Assembly: GCF_900100195.1 (NCBI RefSeq)
Contig: NZ_FNES01000014.1
Span: 61,617 to 125,616, forward strand
Source of the DNA: Billgrantia gudaonensis
GTDB taxonomy: Bacteria > Pseudomonadota > Gammaproteobacteria > Pseudomonadales > Halomonadaceae
Direction of reading: 5' to 3'
DNA: 64,000 bases
Notes under the pieces: generated by a model
What the model saw: the letters and a program-made list of their open reading frames with translations, nothing else
Database searches by the model: none
Told to the model about the DNA's origin: nothing
Part shown: positions 12,712 through 21,187 of the stretch, one piece after another
Position numbering within the stretch: position 1 is the first letter of the stretch
How the letters are laid out: each line of letters starts with the position of its first letter
Program-made: the position numbers and the translations under genes

Positions 12712-13386
12712 CTAGCGCCGAAGGATCACCAGCCACCGCCCCAGGTTGAGGATGCTGGAAAGGGAAGCCGCGACGTAGGTGAAGGCGCAAGCCGTGAGCA
12801 CGTGCCGCGCGCCGGGCATGTCGTAGGGCGGCACGTACTCCTTGAGCAGCGGCAGAGCGCGCTGAAAGCTGGCATCGAACTCCACCGGCAGGGTCACCAG
12901 GTGCACCAGCGCTGCGGTACCGAAGCTGATCACCGCCGCGACCACCACCAGGGCGAGCCCGCCCGGCAGGCGGGTGATGATGAACAGGAAGGGAGCGGCC
13001 ATCATCAGCAGCGCGCCGATCTTCTCCGCACGCTGGGCCACCGCTACCAGGCGCGAGCGGGCGAGCAGCGGCGCATAGCCCTGATGATGCTGAATGGCGT
13101 GGCCCACCTCGTGGGCGGCCACGGTCACGGCAGTGAGCGAACGCCCGTCGTGGACCTCCGGCGAAAGGCGCACCCGGCGCGCCTCGGGATCGTAATGGTC
13201 GCCCTTGTCGCTACGCTCCACCTCGACCCCCTCGATGCCGAGGCGGCGCAGCAGATGGTCGGCCAGCTCCGCACCGGTGCCCGGATAGTCGTTGCGCCCA
13301 CGAGCGTGGCGCTTGAGCACCCACTTCGCCCAGGCATTGGGCAGCAGGAACACGGCCAGCAGCAGGGCAACGCCCAAGACGATCAT
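12712..13386 (-). CDS. Membrane zinc metallopeptidase (YugP-like, Zn_peptidase_2)
   Basis: A 224-aa integral-membrane peptidase. It opens with a hydrophobic segment (about residues 2-17) and carries the zincin-type motif AAHEVGHAIQHH (about residues 91-102) typical of the YugP/DUF1540-neighbour family PF04298. Two or three further membrane segments follow (near 125-165 and the C-terminus). The substrate is unknown. It converges with cmoB (6 bp apart) and diverges from hemP. Confidence 0.85.
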   Translation of the reverse strand: MIVLGVALLLAVFLLPNAWAKWVLKRHARGRNDYPGTGAELADHLLRRLGIEGVEVERSDKGDHYDPEARRVRLSPEVHDGRSLTAVTVAAHEVGHAIQHHQGYAPLLARSRLVAVAQRAEKIGALLMMAAPFLFIITRLPGGLALVVVAAVISFGTAALVHLVTLPVEFDASFQRALPLLKEYVPPYDMPGARHVLTACAFTYVAASLSSILNLGRWLVILRR

Positions 13387-13469
13387 CGCAAGGCTCCTCG
13401 AACCGGGATTGTTTGCTTCGACAGCTTACCGCAATCGGCGCTCCCGGCGCTTGACCCTCATCACGAATT

Positions 13470-13488
13470 GAACAATAATTATTCTCGT
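13470..13488. promoter_or_regulatory. Candidate Fur box upstream of hemP
   Basis: A strongly AT-rich block centred on the perfect palindrome AATAATTATT (13474-13483) lies 39 bp upstream of hemP in otherwise GC-rich DNA. Its layout resembles the Fur 19-mer. Iron control of hemP is well established in proteobacteria; binding here is inferred. Confidence 0.6.
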
Positions 13489-13526
13489 TAAACCCGAACA
13501 CCCTCTGACCCCAGGCAGGCCTCACC

Positions 13527-13709
13527 ATGCCATCGTCACGACTCGACGCCTCTGCGCACGACACACCGCAACGCCGCCCGACGCTGCCCGAGCGGCGCAT
13601 CGACAGTCGCGAGCTACTCGGCATACAAGGTCAATTGATCATCGAACACCAAGGCAAGACCTATCAGCTGCGCGAAACCCGCAACGGCAAGCTGATCCTC
13701 ACTTCCTGA
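13527..13709 (+). CDS. hemP: Hemin uptake protein HemP
   Basis: A 60-aa cytosolic HemP/HmuP-type protein, a small regulator or accessory factor in haem uptake. The conserved C-terminal core runs RIDSRELLG...LIIEHQGKTYQLRETRNGKLILT, while the N-terminus is variable. It lies just downstream of a Fur-like site and 51 bp upstream of hemS, so it probably heads an iron-repressed haem-use operon. No haem receptor or ABC transporter gene is next to it here. Confidence 0.88.
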   Translation: MPSSRLDASAHDTPQRRPTLPERRIDSRELLGIQGQLIIEHQGKTYQLRETRNGKLILTS

Positions 13710-13760
13710 AGCCGGCCGCATCCCGATCCTGCGGCCTGCAACGGTAACCAGGAGATTACC

Positions 13761-14813
13761 ATGAGCGATGCCACCCGCATTCCTGCCATCCTCGACGCCC
13801 TGGATGCCGCCCGTCGGGCCTCGCAGCGCCTTCCGGCTTTCGACATCGCCCAACGCCTGGAGATCAGCGAAGGCGAACTACAGGCCGCCCGCATCGGCCG
13901 CGACGTGATCAGCCTGGCACTGACGCCGAAGGCGCTGGCACGTCAGCTGCACGCTCTGGGCCACGTCAAGGCATTGACCCGCTCCGGCGGTGCAGTGCTC
14001 GAGCAGCACGGCCGCTACCCGAGCGCCGATGCCGCCGACCCCGGTCTGCTGCACGCCCCCGACGGACTCGACCTGCGCCTGCACCTGCAGCAGTGGCATT
14101 GGGCCTGTGCGATCCGCGACGTGCTGCCCAACGCACGAGGCGAGCCGATCACGCGCTACAGCGTGCAAGTCTTCGACCGCCATGGCCGTGCCGTACACAA
14201 GCTGTTCTGCCGGGAGTCCTCGCCCAATGCCGCCTGGCAAGCGCTGATGGCAAGGGCGAACGGCCGTTCGCCGGCCTTCACCCAGCTCGCCCCGCGCGGC
14301 CCGCGCGCACTGCCGCCAGCACCCGGCCTGACCAGGGAGTGGGCCCGCCTGCGCGACGTGCACCAGTTCTCCACCCTGCTGCGCCGCCATCGTCTGGAGC
14401 GCCACGAGGCCAACGCTCTCGTGGAAGGGCATTTTACCCGGCGCCTGGCCGTCGACAGCGTGGCCCAAGCACTGACGCAAGCCTCGTGCAGCGACGTACC
14501 GCTGATGCTCTTCGTGGCCAGCCCGGGATGCGTGCAGATACGCACCGGCAGGCTGCCCACGCCACAGCGCCGGTGCGGCTGGCTCGCCCTGTACGGCAAC
14601 GACTTCACCCTGCAGCTCGACGAGACCGCCATCCATGCAGTGTGGGCGGTACACAAACCCAACCGCGACGGCGGCGTGACCAGCCTGGAAGCCTTCGGCG
14701 CCGACGGCGAACTGCTGCTGCAGATCCATGCCGAACGCCGGGAAGGGTGCCGCGAGCGCAATGCCTGGCGCCATCTGCTGGCCGGCCTCTCCAACCAGGA
14801 GGTCGCGGCATGA
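13761..14813 (+). CDS. hemS: Haem-binding/degrading factor (HemS/ChuS/HmuS family)
   Basis: A 350-aa cytosolic protein of the HemS/ChuS family, which binds imported haem and in some bacteria degrades it to release iron. The duplicated family fold is suggested by two similar halves: VLPNARGEPITRYSVQVFDRHGRAVHK in the first and ETAIHAVWAVHKPNRDGGVTSLEAF in the second. The latter is the typical C-terminal block. A good Shine-Dalgarno (AGGAGA) precedes the ATG. It follows hemP and probably shares its Fur-controlled promoter. Confidence 0.9.
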   Translation: MSDATRIPAILDALDAARRASQRLPAFDIAQRLEISEGELQAARIGRDVISLALTPKALARQLHALGHVKALTRSGGAVLEQHGRYPSADAADPGLLHAPDGLDLRLHLQQWHWACAIRDVLPNARGEPITRYSVQVFDRHGRAVHKLFCRESSPNAAWQALMARANGRSPAFTQLAPRGPRALPPAPGLTREWARLRDVHQFSTLLRRHRLERHEANALVEGHFTRRLAVDSVAQALTQASCSDVPLMLFVASPGCVQIRTGRLPTPQRRCGWLALYGNDFTLQLDETAIHAVWAVHKPNRDGGVTSLEAFGADGELLLQIHAERREGCRERNAWRHLLAGLSNQEVAA

Positions 14814-14909
14814 CGCCAGCTCTGCACGACCAGCCATCGGCGCTGCGCCTGGTGACAGCGCGTATGGCTGCCGTTCTGCAATCGGCCACCGAGGCCGCCC
14901 AGTACGCAA

Positions 14910-14934
14910 CGACCCCGGGACAGGCCCGGGGTCG
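14910..14934. terminator. Hairpin between convergent hemS and cysN
   Basis: A perfect 10-bp stem (CGACCCCGGG with its complement) and 5-nt loop lies between the 3' ends of hemS and cysN. There is no U-tract on either strand, so its role as a shared terminator is inferred from position. Confidence 0.45.
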
Positions 14935-14958
14935 CGATGCGTCGGGAATGGCCCGCGG

Positions 14959-16386
14959 CTACTTGGCGAGCAGCTCGCGCACGTCCTTCGCCTCCCAGTG
15001 CGGAAAGTACTTTCGCACCAGGGCATTGAGCTCGATCTCGAAGCCGACCCAGTCGATCTCGCCGCTGGCAGCGGCCTCGCCCGATACGACGTCGCGTACC
15101 ATGCCGGCACCCACCGTGACGTTGGTCAGCCTGTCGATGACGATGAAGCTGCCGGTACCGGGGCTGCGCGAATAGCGATCCAGCGGCACCTCGGCGGTGA
15201 GCTCGACCCGGCAGCGGGCGATGGCGTTGAGTGTCAGCGCATCGACATCGTGACGCTCGAGGGTGTTGACGTCCACCTGATGGAGGATCTTGCTCACCCG
15301 CCCCGAGACGGCCCGGCCGGCCAGGCGAAAATCGACCTGGCGGCCCGGCTCGAGAGGCTCGTCATGCATCCACACGATGTCGGCCTCGAAGGCACTGGCC
15401 AGCGCCACCTCGTCGTCCGCGGCGACCAGCCAGTCGCCACGGGAAACGTCGATCTCGTCGTCGAGGGTCACGGTGATCGCCTGGCCCGGAAAGGCCGCTT
15501 CGAGATCGCCGTCGTAAGTCACGATGCGCTCGACATGGCTGATCTTGCCGGAGGGCAGCACCTTGATCGCCTGCCCCGGGCGCAGCACGCCCGCCTCCAG
15601 GGTGCCGGCGTAGCCGCGAAAGTCGAGGTTGGGCCGGTTGACGTACTGCACCGGCAGGCGCAAGTCGGAAAGGTTCTGGTCGCGCACCACCTCGACGGTC
15701 TCGAGCTGGGCGAGCAGCGGCGCTTCCTCGTACCAGGGCATGGCGGCGCTCGGTTCGACCACGTTGTCGCCCTCGAGCGCCGAGATCGGCACGAAGCGGA
15801 TGTCACGCGCCGAGAGCTGCTCGGCGAAGGCGCGGTAGTCGGCGACGATCTCCTCGAAACGCGCCCGGGAGTAGTCCACCAGGTCCATCTTGTTGACCGC
15901 CACCACCAGGTGCTGGATGCCCAGCAGGTCGCAGATGAAGCTGTGCCGCCGGGTCTGGGTCTGCACGCCGTAGCGCGCGTCGATCAGGATGATCGCCAGG
16001 CTCGCCGTGGAGGCGCCGGTGGCCATGTTGCGGGTGTACTGTTCGTGGCCGGGCGTGTCGGCGATGATGAACTTGCGCTTGTCGGTGGAGAAGAAGCGGT
16101 AGGCCACGTCGATGGTGATGCCCTGCTCGCGCTCCGACTGCAACCCATCCACCAGCAGTGCCAGGTCCACCGCATCGCCGGTGGTACCGCTGGTCTTCGA
16201 CGCCTGGGTGATCGCCGCCAACTGGTCGTCGAAGATCATCTTGGAATCGTGCAGCAACCGCCCGATCAGCGTCGACTTGCCGTCGTCGACGCTACCGCAG
16301 GTGATGAAGCGCAGCAGGTCCTTGTTCTCGTGTTCGTGCAGGTACTGCTCGATATTATCGGCAATCAAGCTGGATTGGTGTGACAT
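14959..16386 (-). CDS. cysN: Sulfate adenylyltransferase subunit 1 (GTPase)
   Basis: The GTPase subunit that drives CysD-catalysed formation of adenosine 5'-phosphosulfate from ATP and sulfate. The 475-aa protein (same length as E. coli CysN) has the EF-Tu-like G motifs GSVDDGKST (G1), DTPGHEQY (G3) and NKMDLVD (G4), followed by two beta-barrel domains. No APS-kinase (CysC) extension is fused. Start [11 protein letters not shown] at 16386 is set by family alignment and an upstream AGGAA. It lies downstream of cysD but is separated from it by 365 bp with a decayed gene and repeats. Confidence 0.95.
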   Translation of the reverse strand: MSHQSSLIADNIEQYLHEHENKDLLRFITCGSVDDGKSTLIGRLLHDSKMIFDDQLAAITQASKTSGTTGDAVDLALLVDGLQSEREQGITIDVAYRFFSTDKRKFIIADTPGHEQYTRNMATGASTASLAIILIDARYGVQTQTRRHSFICDLLGIQHLVVAVNKMDLVDYSRARFEEIVADYRAFAEQLSARDIRFVPISALEGDNVVEPSAAMPWYEEAPLLAQLETVEVVRDQNLSDLRLPVQYVNRPNLDFRGYAGTLEAGVLRPGQAIKVLPSGKISHVERIVTYDGDLEAAFPGQAITVTLDDEIDVSRGDWLVAADDEVALASAFEADIVWMHDEPLEPGRQVDFRLAGRAVSGRVSKILHQVDVNTLERHDVDALTLNAIARCRVELTAEVPLDRYSRSPGTGSFIVIDRLTNVTVGAGMVRDVVSGEAAASGEIDWVGFEIELNALVRKYFPHWEAKDVRELLAK

Positions 16387-16399
16387 GGCCAGAGTTCCT

Positions 16400-16429
16400 A
16401 GCTGTAAGCTGTAAGCCATAAGCTGTAAG
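16400..16429. repeat. Heptad repeat block (CTTANRG units) upstream of cysN
   Basis: On the minus strand it reads CTTACAG, CTTATGG, CTTACAG, CTTACAG plus CT. It is oriented opposite to the block at 16703-16732, so the two bracket the cysD-cysN spacer. Confidence 0.85.
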
Positions 16430-16461
16430 TCACCCAACAGCCTCGACCTCCAGCTATAGAT

Positions 16462-16702
16462 TCATTCGTCGTCCAAAGTGATGAGCAACCCAGGAAGCAT
16501 CGGGGAAATATCGCGACTTTCCTGTACCCCCGCCGACCCTGCTGCTCACCGATGTAGCCGATACCCATGCCGATATAGACTTGAGTCCGCAATTCTGAAC
16601 ATGAGCCTCTGACAACCAGCAGAAATGGCTCTTGTCCTTTTTCATGCGTCTGGACATGCCCTCGGCAAGGTTCCTCCCGGTACTGCACGCTTGCCGCTCT
16701 TT
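16462..16702 (-). pseudogene. Decayed four-helix-bundle (S23/23S-IVS-type, TIGR02436-like) gene
   Basis: Pieces of one small-protein family appear in order but in three reading frames. The first is NLAEGMSRRMKKDKSHF (around 16672-16625). The second is RGSCSELRTQVYIGMGIGY (about 16615-16560). The third is MLPGLLITLDDE plus stop (16500-16462). These match the AEGxxR, SxxELxTQ and MLxGLIxSL landmarks of four-helix-bundle proteins. The N-terminal ~40 residues are missing, cut at the heptad repeat. At least two frameshifts make it a pseudogene. It sits between cysD and cysN. Confidence 0.72.
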
Positions 16703-16732
16703 CTTACAGCTTAAAGCTTACAGCTTACGGCT
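16703..16732. repeat. Heptad repeat block (CTTANRG units) downstream of cysD
   Basis: The plus strand reads CTTACAG, CTTAAAG, CTTACAG, CTTACGG plus CT. It truncates the four-helix-bundle pseudogene on its N-terminal side and faces the 16400-16429 block. Confidence 0.85.
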
Positions 16733-16734
16733 AC

Positions 16735-16755
16735 CTGAGGCGCTTCGCGCCTCAG
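16735..16755 (-). terminator. Hairpin overlapping the cysD stop codon
   Basis: CTGAGGCGC and GCGCCTCAG form a 9-bp stem with a 3-nt loop that includes the cysD stop. There is no U-tract. It could lower read-through from cysD to cysN or stabilise the cysD mRNA end. Confidence 0.45.
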
Positions 16756-17741
16756 AAGTACCCCTCGCGTTTCTTCTTCTCCATCGATCCCGCCTGGTCG
16801 TGATCGATGGCGCGGCCGCTGCGTTCCGAGGTGCGGGTCAGCAGCATCTCCTGGATGATCTCGGGCAGCGTGGCGGCCTTCGACTCCACCGCGCCGGTGA
16901 GCGGGTAGCAGCCCAGGGTGCGGAAGCGTACCCAGCGCTGCTCGGGCACTTCGCCGGGCTCCAGCGGCATGCGCTCGTCGTCCACCATCACCAGCATGCC
17001 GTCGCGCTCCACCACCGGTCGCGGGGCGGCGTAGTAGAGCGGCACGATGGGAATCGATTCGAGGTAGATGTACTGCCAGATGTCGAGCTCGGTCCAGTTG
17101 GAGAGCGGGAAGGCGCGTATCGACTCGCCCTTCTTGACCCGCGCGTTGTAGAGGTTCCACAGCTCGGGGCGCTGGTTCTTGGGGTCCCAGCGATGGTGCT
17201 TGTCGCGGAACGAGAACACCCGCTCCTTGGCCCGGCTGGCTTCCTCGTCGCGTCGCGCTCCACCGAAGGCCGCATCGAAGCCGTACTGATCCAAAGCCTG
17301 CTTCAGCGCCTGGGTCTTCATCACGTCGGTATAAGCGCTCGAGCCATGGTCGAACGGGTTGACGCCCGCCTCGACGCCCTCCTGGTTGATGTGCTCGATC
17401 AGTTCCATGCCGCATTCCGCTGCCATGCGGTCGCGAAACTCGATCATCTCGCGAAACTTCCAGGTGGTGTTGATGTGCATCAGCGGAAACGGCGGCGGCC
17501 CGGGATAGAAGGCCTTGCGCGCCAGATGCAGCATCACCGAAGAATCCTTGCCGATGGAGTAGAGCATCACCGGATTGGCAAACTCGGCGGCCACCTCGCG
17601 GATGATGTGGATCGACTCGGCCTCGAGCTGCTGCAGATGGGTCATCCGCCGCGGGCTGATGGCGCTGGATTCGGCACTGGCCGTCCGAGCGGCCGTTTCA
17701 CGAGTCGCGGCGTGTCGCGCAGGAGCGTGGAGACTGGTCAT
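16752..17741 (-). CDS. cysD: Sulfate adenylyltransferase subunit 2
   Basis: The catalytic ATP-sulfurylase subunit, forming APS together with CysN in assimilatory sulfate reduction. The conserved core begins [21 protein letters not shown], followed by the PP-loop [12 protein letters not shown] and [18 protein letters not shown]. The start at 17741 ([10 protein letters not shown]) has an upstream GAGGT and gives 329 residues. Starting at 17645 would give the usual ~300 but has no visible ribosome-binding site. It is first in the cysD-cysN pair, with an AT-rich upstream region suitable for CysB control. Confidence 0.93.
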   Translation of the reverse strand: MTSLHAPARHAATRETAARTASAESSAISPRRMTHLQQLEAESIHIIREVAAEFANPVMLYSIGKDSSVMLHLARKAFYPGPPPFPLMHINTTWKFREMIEFRDRMAAECGMELIEHINQEGVEAGVNPFDHGSSAYTDVMKTQALKQALDQYGFDAAFGGARRDEEASRAKERVFSFRDKHHRWDPKNQRPELWNLYNARVKKGESIRAFPLSNWTELDIWQYIYLESIPIVPLYYAAPRPVVERDGMLVMVDDERMPLEPGEVPEQRWVRFRTLGCYPLTGAVESKAATLPEIIQEMLLTRTSERSGRAIDHDQAGSMEKKKREGYF

Positions 17742-17849
17742 CGGCCCGTGTACCTCGCATGGCAGAAAGGAGAATCTGCGCACAGGGTACGCTGGAGCGG
17801 TAATAACATGAAAGAATGATTGCCTATCTTTTTAGGCGACAATCGAATA

Positions 17850-17880
17850 AAAATCGAAAGAAGCGACCGCCGTCGGTCGC
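17850..17880 (-). terminator. Intrinsic terminator after cpdA
   Basis: On the minus strand GCGACCG/CGGTCGC (7-bp stem, 4-nt loop) is followed by a U-rich stretch (TTCTTTCGATTTTT). It lies 32 bp downstream of the cpdA stop and upstream of cysD, separating the two leftward units. Confidence 0.6.
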
Positions 17881-17911
17881 GAGCGACGAGCCTGGCCATC
17901 ACCGACCTTGA

Positions 17912-18646
17912 CTACAGGTCGACGCGCTCCACCCAGGTCAGCCACTCATCGCCGCGCAAGTCGACGACGCGGTAGCCGGGGCGCGAAGCCTCGTCGATGG
18001 CGAACTCCGCCGAACCGGCGAGAAACTGATCCGTGGTGGAGGGGCAGCCGTAGACCGCCACCCGCCCCTCGCCACAGCGCCGCTGGCTGGCGAAGGCCTG
18101 GTGGATGTGGCCGCACAGTATCATCCGGACCTGGGGATGGGCAGCGAGGGTCTGCCACAGCGCCTCGCGATCCATGAGGCCGATGGCATCCAGCCACTGC
18201 GAACCAACGGCCAGCGGCGGATGGTGCATGGCGATCAGCGTCGGCCGGTCGTCCGCCGCCAGGCGCTCGTCCAGTCTCGCGAGCTGAACCTCGCCCAATT
18301 CTCCGTAGGGCTGGCCACGCACGCGGGTATCCAGCAGGAGCGCACGCCAAGCGCCCAGATCGATTTCCGGCGGACTCTCGTGCACCGCCGCCATCGGCTC
18401 GGGATCGTCGTGATTGCCGGCCAGCCACGTCCAGGGGCAGGCCAGCTGCGACAGGACACCCTCGGCCAGCCGGTAGGACGCCGCCGTCTCGTCCTGGCTG
18501 ACATCGCCGGTGACCACGACGACATCGGGGCGCTCGAGAGCGACGGCTTCTACCACGCGCTCCAGTTGACGCAACGGAAAGCCCGCCCGGGAAGGGGCAT
18601 CGGGATCGGCATGCAGGTGGCAATCGGTGATCTGGACCAGACGCAT
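17912..18646 (-). CDS. cpdA: 3',5'-cyclic-AMP phosphodiesterase (Icc-type metallophosphatase)
   Basis: Class-III cyclic nucleotide phosphodiesterase, predicted to hydrolyse cAMP. The 244-aa calcineurin-like fold shows the full metal-ligand set: DCH at residues 8-10, GDVSQDE, GNHDDPEP, MHHPP and CGHIHQ. It is third in the leftward nudF-yqiB-cpdA run. In E. coli the next gene would be yqiA-parE, but here that pair is 8.7 kb away. Confidence 0.9.
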   Translation of the reverse strand: MRLVQITDCHLHADPDAPSRAGFPLRQLERVVEAVALERPDVVVVTGDVSQDETAASYRLAEGVLSQLACPWTWLAGNHDDPEPMAAVHESPPEIDLGAWRALLLDTRVRGQPYGELGEVQLARLDERLAADDRPTLIAMHHPPLAVGSQWLDAIGLMDREALWQTLAAHPQVRMILCGHIHQAFASQRRCGEGRVAVYGCPSTTDQFLAGSAEFAIDEASRPGYRVVDLRGDEWLTWVERVDL

Positions 18647-18690
18647 CGGGGCAACATCTCGTCAGGACGACTCATCCATGGGAAGGACGG

Positions 18691-19137
18691 TCAGGGTAGC
18701 TGGGGCAGGTCGGCGACATGGCCGTGAGCCAGGCCATGAGCCAGCCACTCGCCGAGAAAACGATTGAGCTGCAGCTTCTCGTCGGGCTGGTGCATGCGCA
18801 CGTTGGGGTATCGGTAGCGGCCATGGAAATGGCGCTCGCGCTGAAAATCGGTGACCTCTGCCATGCGCACGTCATGATAGAGATGCACGCGCATGCACGG
18901 CGGCTCGATCAGGGCATCCATGATGCCGCGCTGAGTGACCCACACGATGGTCGTGTAGGGTGCCTGCTCCTGAACCGACAGACGCAGCATGCCGAAGCGA
19001 CCGTGATCGCCGACGAGATCGAACTCCCGCGCCTCGCCGGCCGGCATATCGCCCAGCAGGCGCATCAGGCGCAGATAGTTGGCGCTGCATTCGCCCTGCA
19101 AGCCCTTAAGGTCGGTGACGTACGCACTTCTTGCCAA
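18691..19137 (-). CDS. yqiB: YqiB (DUF1249) family protein
   Basis: A 148-aa cytosolic protein of DUF1249, function not established. Landmarks are YLRLMRLLGDMPAGE near the N-terminus, a central VTQRG segment and MAEVTDFQRERHFHGRYRYPN in the C-terminal half. It starts at a TTG codon; a strong GGAGG sits 6 nt upstream and overlaps the nudF stop region, which decides the start and shows coupling to nudF. Confidence 0.88.
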   Translation of the reverse strand: MARSAYVTDLKGLQGECSANYLRLMRLLGDMPAGEAREFDLVGDHGRFGMLRLSVQEQAPYTTIVWVTQRGIMDALIEPPCMRVHLYHDVRMAEVTDFQRERHFHGRYRYPNVRMHQPDEKLQLNRFLGEWLAHGLAHGHVADLPQLP

Positions 19138-19138
19138 A

Positions 19139-19777
19139 CTACCTCCTTGCTCTCAGGGATGCTCGCTGTCCGGCCAGCCAGTGGAAGGCGATCAGAGACA
19201 TGGCATTGTCGAGTCGTCCTGCGTCGAGGAGTTCCCAAGCCTCGGCATACCCTAGCACATGCACGCGGATATCCTCGTGCTCCTCGTCGAGCCCATGCAC
19301 GCCTCCCAGGCCGCGGCTGTCGACCAGAGCGCAGAACAGCGTCACTCGCTCGTTGCAGGCGCCGGGGCTGGGATAGTAAGTGTGCAGCTCGATCAGCTCG
19401 CCCACCGCACAGTCTGCCTCTTCGCGCGCCTCGCGGCGAGCGACGTCGGCGGGGTTCTCTCCCGGCTTCACCAGACCGGCCACCACTTCCAGCTTCCACG
19501 GCGAGGCGGGGTCGTCCAGCGCACCGGCACGAATCTGCTCGACCAGTACCACCGCATCGCGATCCACGTCGTAGAGCAGAACGCCCACGGCGTCGTGGCG
19601 GCGATGCACTTCGCGCACCACCTCTTCGCTCCAGCCGCCGTCGAACAAGCGATGGCGCAGGCGGACTTCCTCCAGGCCGAAAAAGCCCCGGTGCAGGCAA
19701 CGCCGCTCCAACAGCTCCACATCGGTCGACGTGAAGCGAGCCACCGTCAGGTCCGGGGCGTCTCGCGAGTCGTTCAT
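19139..19777 (-). CDS. nudF: ADP-ribose pyrophosphatase (Nudix)
   Basis: Hydrolyses ADP-ribose to AMP and ribose-5-phosphate; in E. coli NudF also influences glycogen precursor pools. The 212-aa protein carries a Nudix box, GLVKPGENPADVARREAREEADCAVGE in outline (G, E, REAREE), near residues 115-140. The N-terminal domain is typical of NudF dimers. It heads the leftward nudF-yqiB-cpdA group with 1-bp spacing to yqiB. Confidence 0.92.
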   Translation of the reverse strand: MNDSRDAPDLTVARFTSTDVELLERRCLHRGFFGLEEVRLRHRLFDGGWSEEVVREVHRRHDAVGVLLYDVDRDAVVLVEQIRAGALDDPASPWKLEVVAGLVKPGENPADVARREAREEADCAVGELIELHTYYPSPGACNERVTLFCALVDSRGLGGVHGLDEEHEDIRVHVLGYAEAWELLDAGRLDNAMSLIAFHWLAGQRASLRARR

Positions 19778-19858
19778 GGCGATCTCCGAGTCACGAAAAA
19801 TGAAACCATTATCGTGACCGCGGCTCTCCCTGCCAACCGGCGACGCCGCCTGCCGGGC

Positions 19859-20500
19859 TCACAACCGCGACAGCAGCTCCCGCGCCCGCTCGCGCAGCGC
19901 CGCATCGGAGCCTTCACGGCCCTCGCGTACCTCGCCGGCCACGGCCCGCTCGGCCCGCTCGGCGTGCTCGCGGGCCGCTTCGCTACGCCCCTCCTCTGCC
20001 AGGAAGGCCGCGTAGTAGTAGTTGACGTCGATTCCCTCGGGGCGAATCGCCAGCGCTTTCTCGAACATCGCCTCGGCCGTCTCCTCGTCGCCGAAGCCCA
20101 ACGGCCAGCCCGGCGCTCGGTCGTAGAGCGCACCCAGCGTCACGTAGGCCGAGCCGTCGTTGCCGTCCGCGTCCAACTCCACGGCCTCTTCCAGCGCCGC
20201 TCGCGCCTTCTTGGCGCTGTCCAGCGCGCCCAGACCGCTGCGCTCGCGGGCGTGGGACGCCTCGATGATGCCGTACCACACCCGCGGCTCGGCAGCCTGC
20301 GGATGCGCATCGACCAGCGCCGCCGCCTCTTCGGCCAGCCGCTCGAACGCCTCCCGGCGCTCGTCTTCGGGTCGCTCGGTGGTGATGCGTTCCCAGCGCC
20401 GCTCGAGGTCAGCGACCTCGCTCTCCCAGGCGACGGCAACGGTTGCCGTCAGCGATAGCAGGCCAGCGACGGCAGCGATCCATACAGGGTGTCGAATCAT
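19859..20500 (-). CDS. Exported TPR-repeat protein
   Basis: A 213-aa protein starting MIRHPVWIAAVAGLLSL, with a signal peptide likely cleaved near AVA-W (about residue 24). It is then almost wholly helical with tetratricopeptide-like pairs (AALEEAVELDADG, AEAMFEKALAIRPEG, SEAAREHAERAER). The start at 20500 has GAGGAG upstream; the frame stays open far upstream through unrelated antisense sequence. It is probably a periplasmic scaffold or assembly factor. Divergent from greB. Confidence 0.75.
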   Translation of the reverse strand: MIRHPVWIAAVAGLLSLTATVAVAWESEVADLERRWERITTERPEDERREAFERLAEEAAALVDAHPQAAEPRVWYGIIEASHARERSGLGALDSAKKARAALEEAVELDADGNDGSAYVTLGALYDRAPGWPLGFGDEETAEAMFEKALAIRPEGIDVNYYYAAFLAEEGRSEAAREHAERAERAVAGEVREGREGSDAALRERARELLSRL

Positions 20501-20647
20501 GCTGAGTCTCCTCGGTAACGTTGTCGTTGTTCCATCCAGGGAAAATGTAACGAACGTTTGAATGATTCGCCAGTCGCTGGCCTTGGCACGCCCCGAAGCG
20601 CGACAATGGCAGGCAATGGAACACTCGGACGGGAGGGCGAGAACACC

Positions 20648-21187
20648 ATGAAAGGCCGCAACATGACCCGTTGGCGCGACCCCGCCAAGGACCCGCGCCA
20701 GGAGCCCAAGAGCAATCTGATCACCGCCGAGGGCGCAGCACGCCTGCGCGGCATCCTCGACCACCTGTCGCGCATCAAGCGCCCGGCGCTCTCCACCAAG
20801 GTGGGCGAGGCCGCGGCGCTCGGCGATCGCTCGGAGAACGCCGACTACACCTACAACAAGAAGGAGCTCAACCGGGTCATCGCCCGTATTCGCTACCTCA
20901 CCAAGCGCCTCGACGAACTGCAGATCGTGGATCGGCTGCCGGCCGACACCGGAAAGGTCTATTTCGGCGCTTTCGTGACGCTGGAAGATGACGACGGCGA
21001 GGAGACGAAGATTCGCATCGTCGGCCACGACGAGACCGACACCGCCAAGCGCTGGATCAGCGTCGATGCGCCACTGGCCAAGGCGCTGCTCGGCAAGGCG
21101 CTGGACGACGAGGTCACGGTGGACGCCCCCGGCGGCGCGACGAACTACGTCATCACCGAGATCGATTACCGCGACCCGCAAGGGTAA
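20648..21187 (+). CDS. greB: Transcription elongation factor GreB
   Basis: Rescues backtracked RNA polymerase by stimulating transcript cleavage. The 179-aa protein has the GreA/GreB coiled-coil N-terminus with the acidic tip in GDRSENADYTYNKKELNR. The C-terminal FKBP-like domain follows (KVYFGAFVTLEDDDGEE...RIVGHDE). GreB identity is favoured by YNKKxLxxxxxRxxYLTK and RWISVDAPLAKALLG. Start at 20648 or 20663 (MTRWRDPAKD); both have plausible upstream purine tracts. Confidence 0.9.
   Translation: MKGRNMTRWRDPAKDPRQEPKSNLITAEGAARLRGILDHLSRIKRPALSTKVGEAAALGDRSENADYTYNKKELNRVIARIRYLTKRLDELQIVDRLPADTGKVYFGAFVTLEDDDGEETKIRIVGHDETDTAKRWISVDAPLAKALLGKALDDEVTVDAPGGATNYVITEIDYRDPQG

Noticed and set aside
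14810..15175. ORF overlapping the hemS stop by ATGA, possible third haem gene
   Set aside because: It runs through the hairpin and then antisense to cysN; the translation has no haem-protein features.
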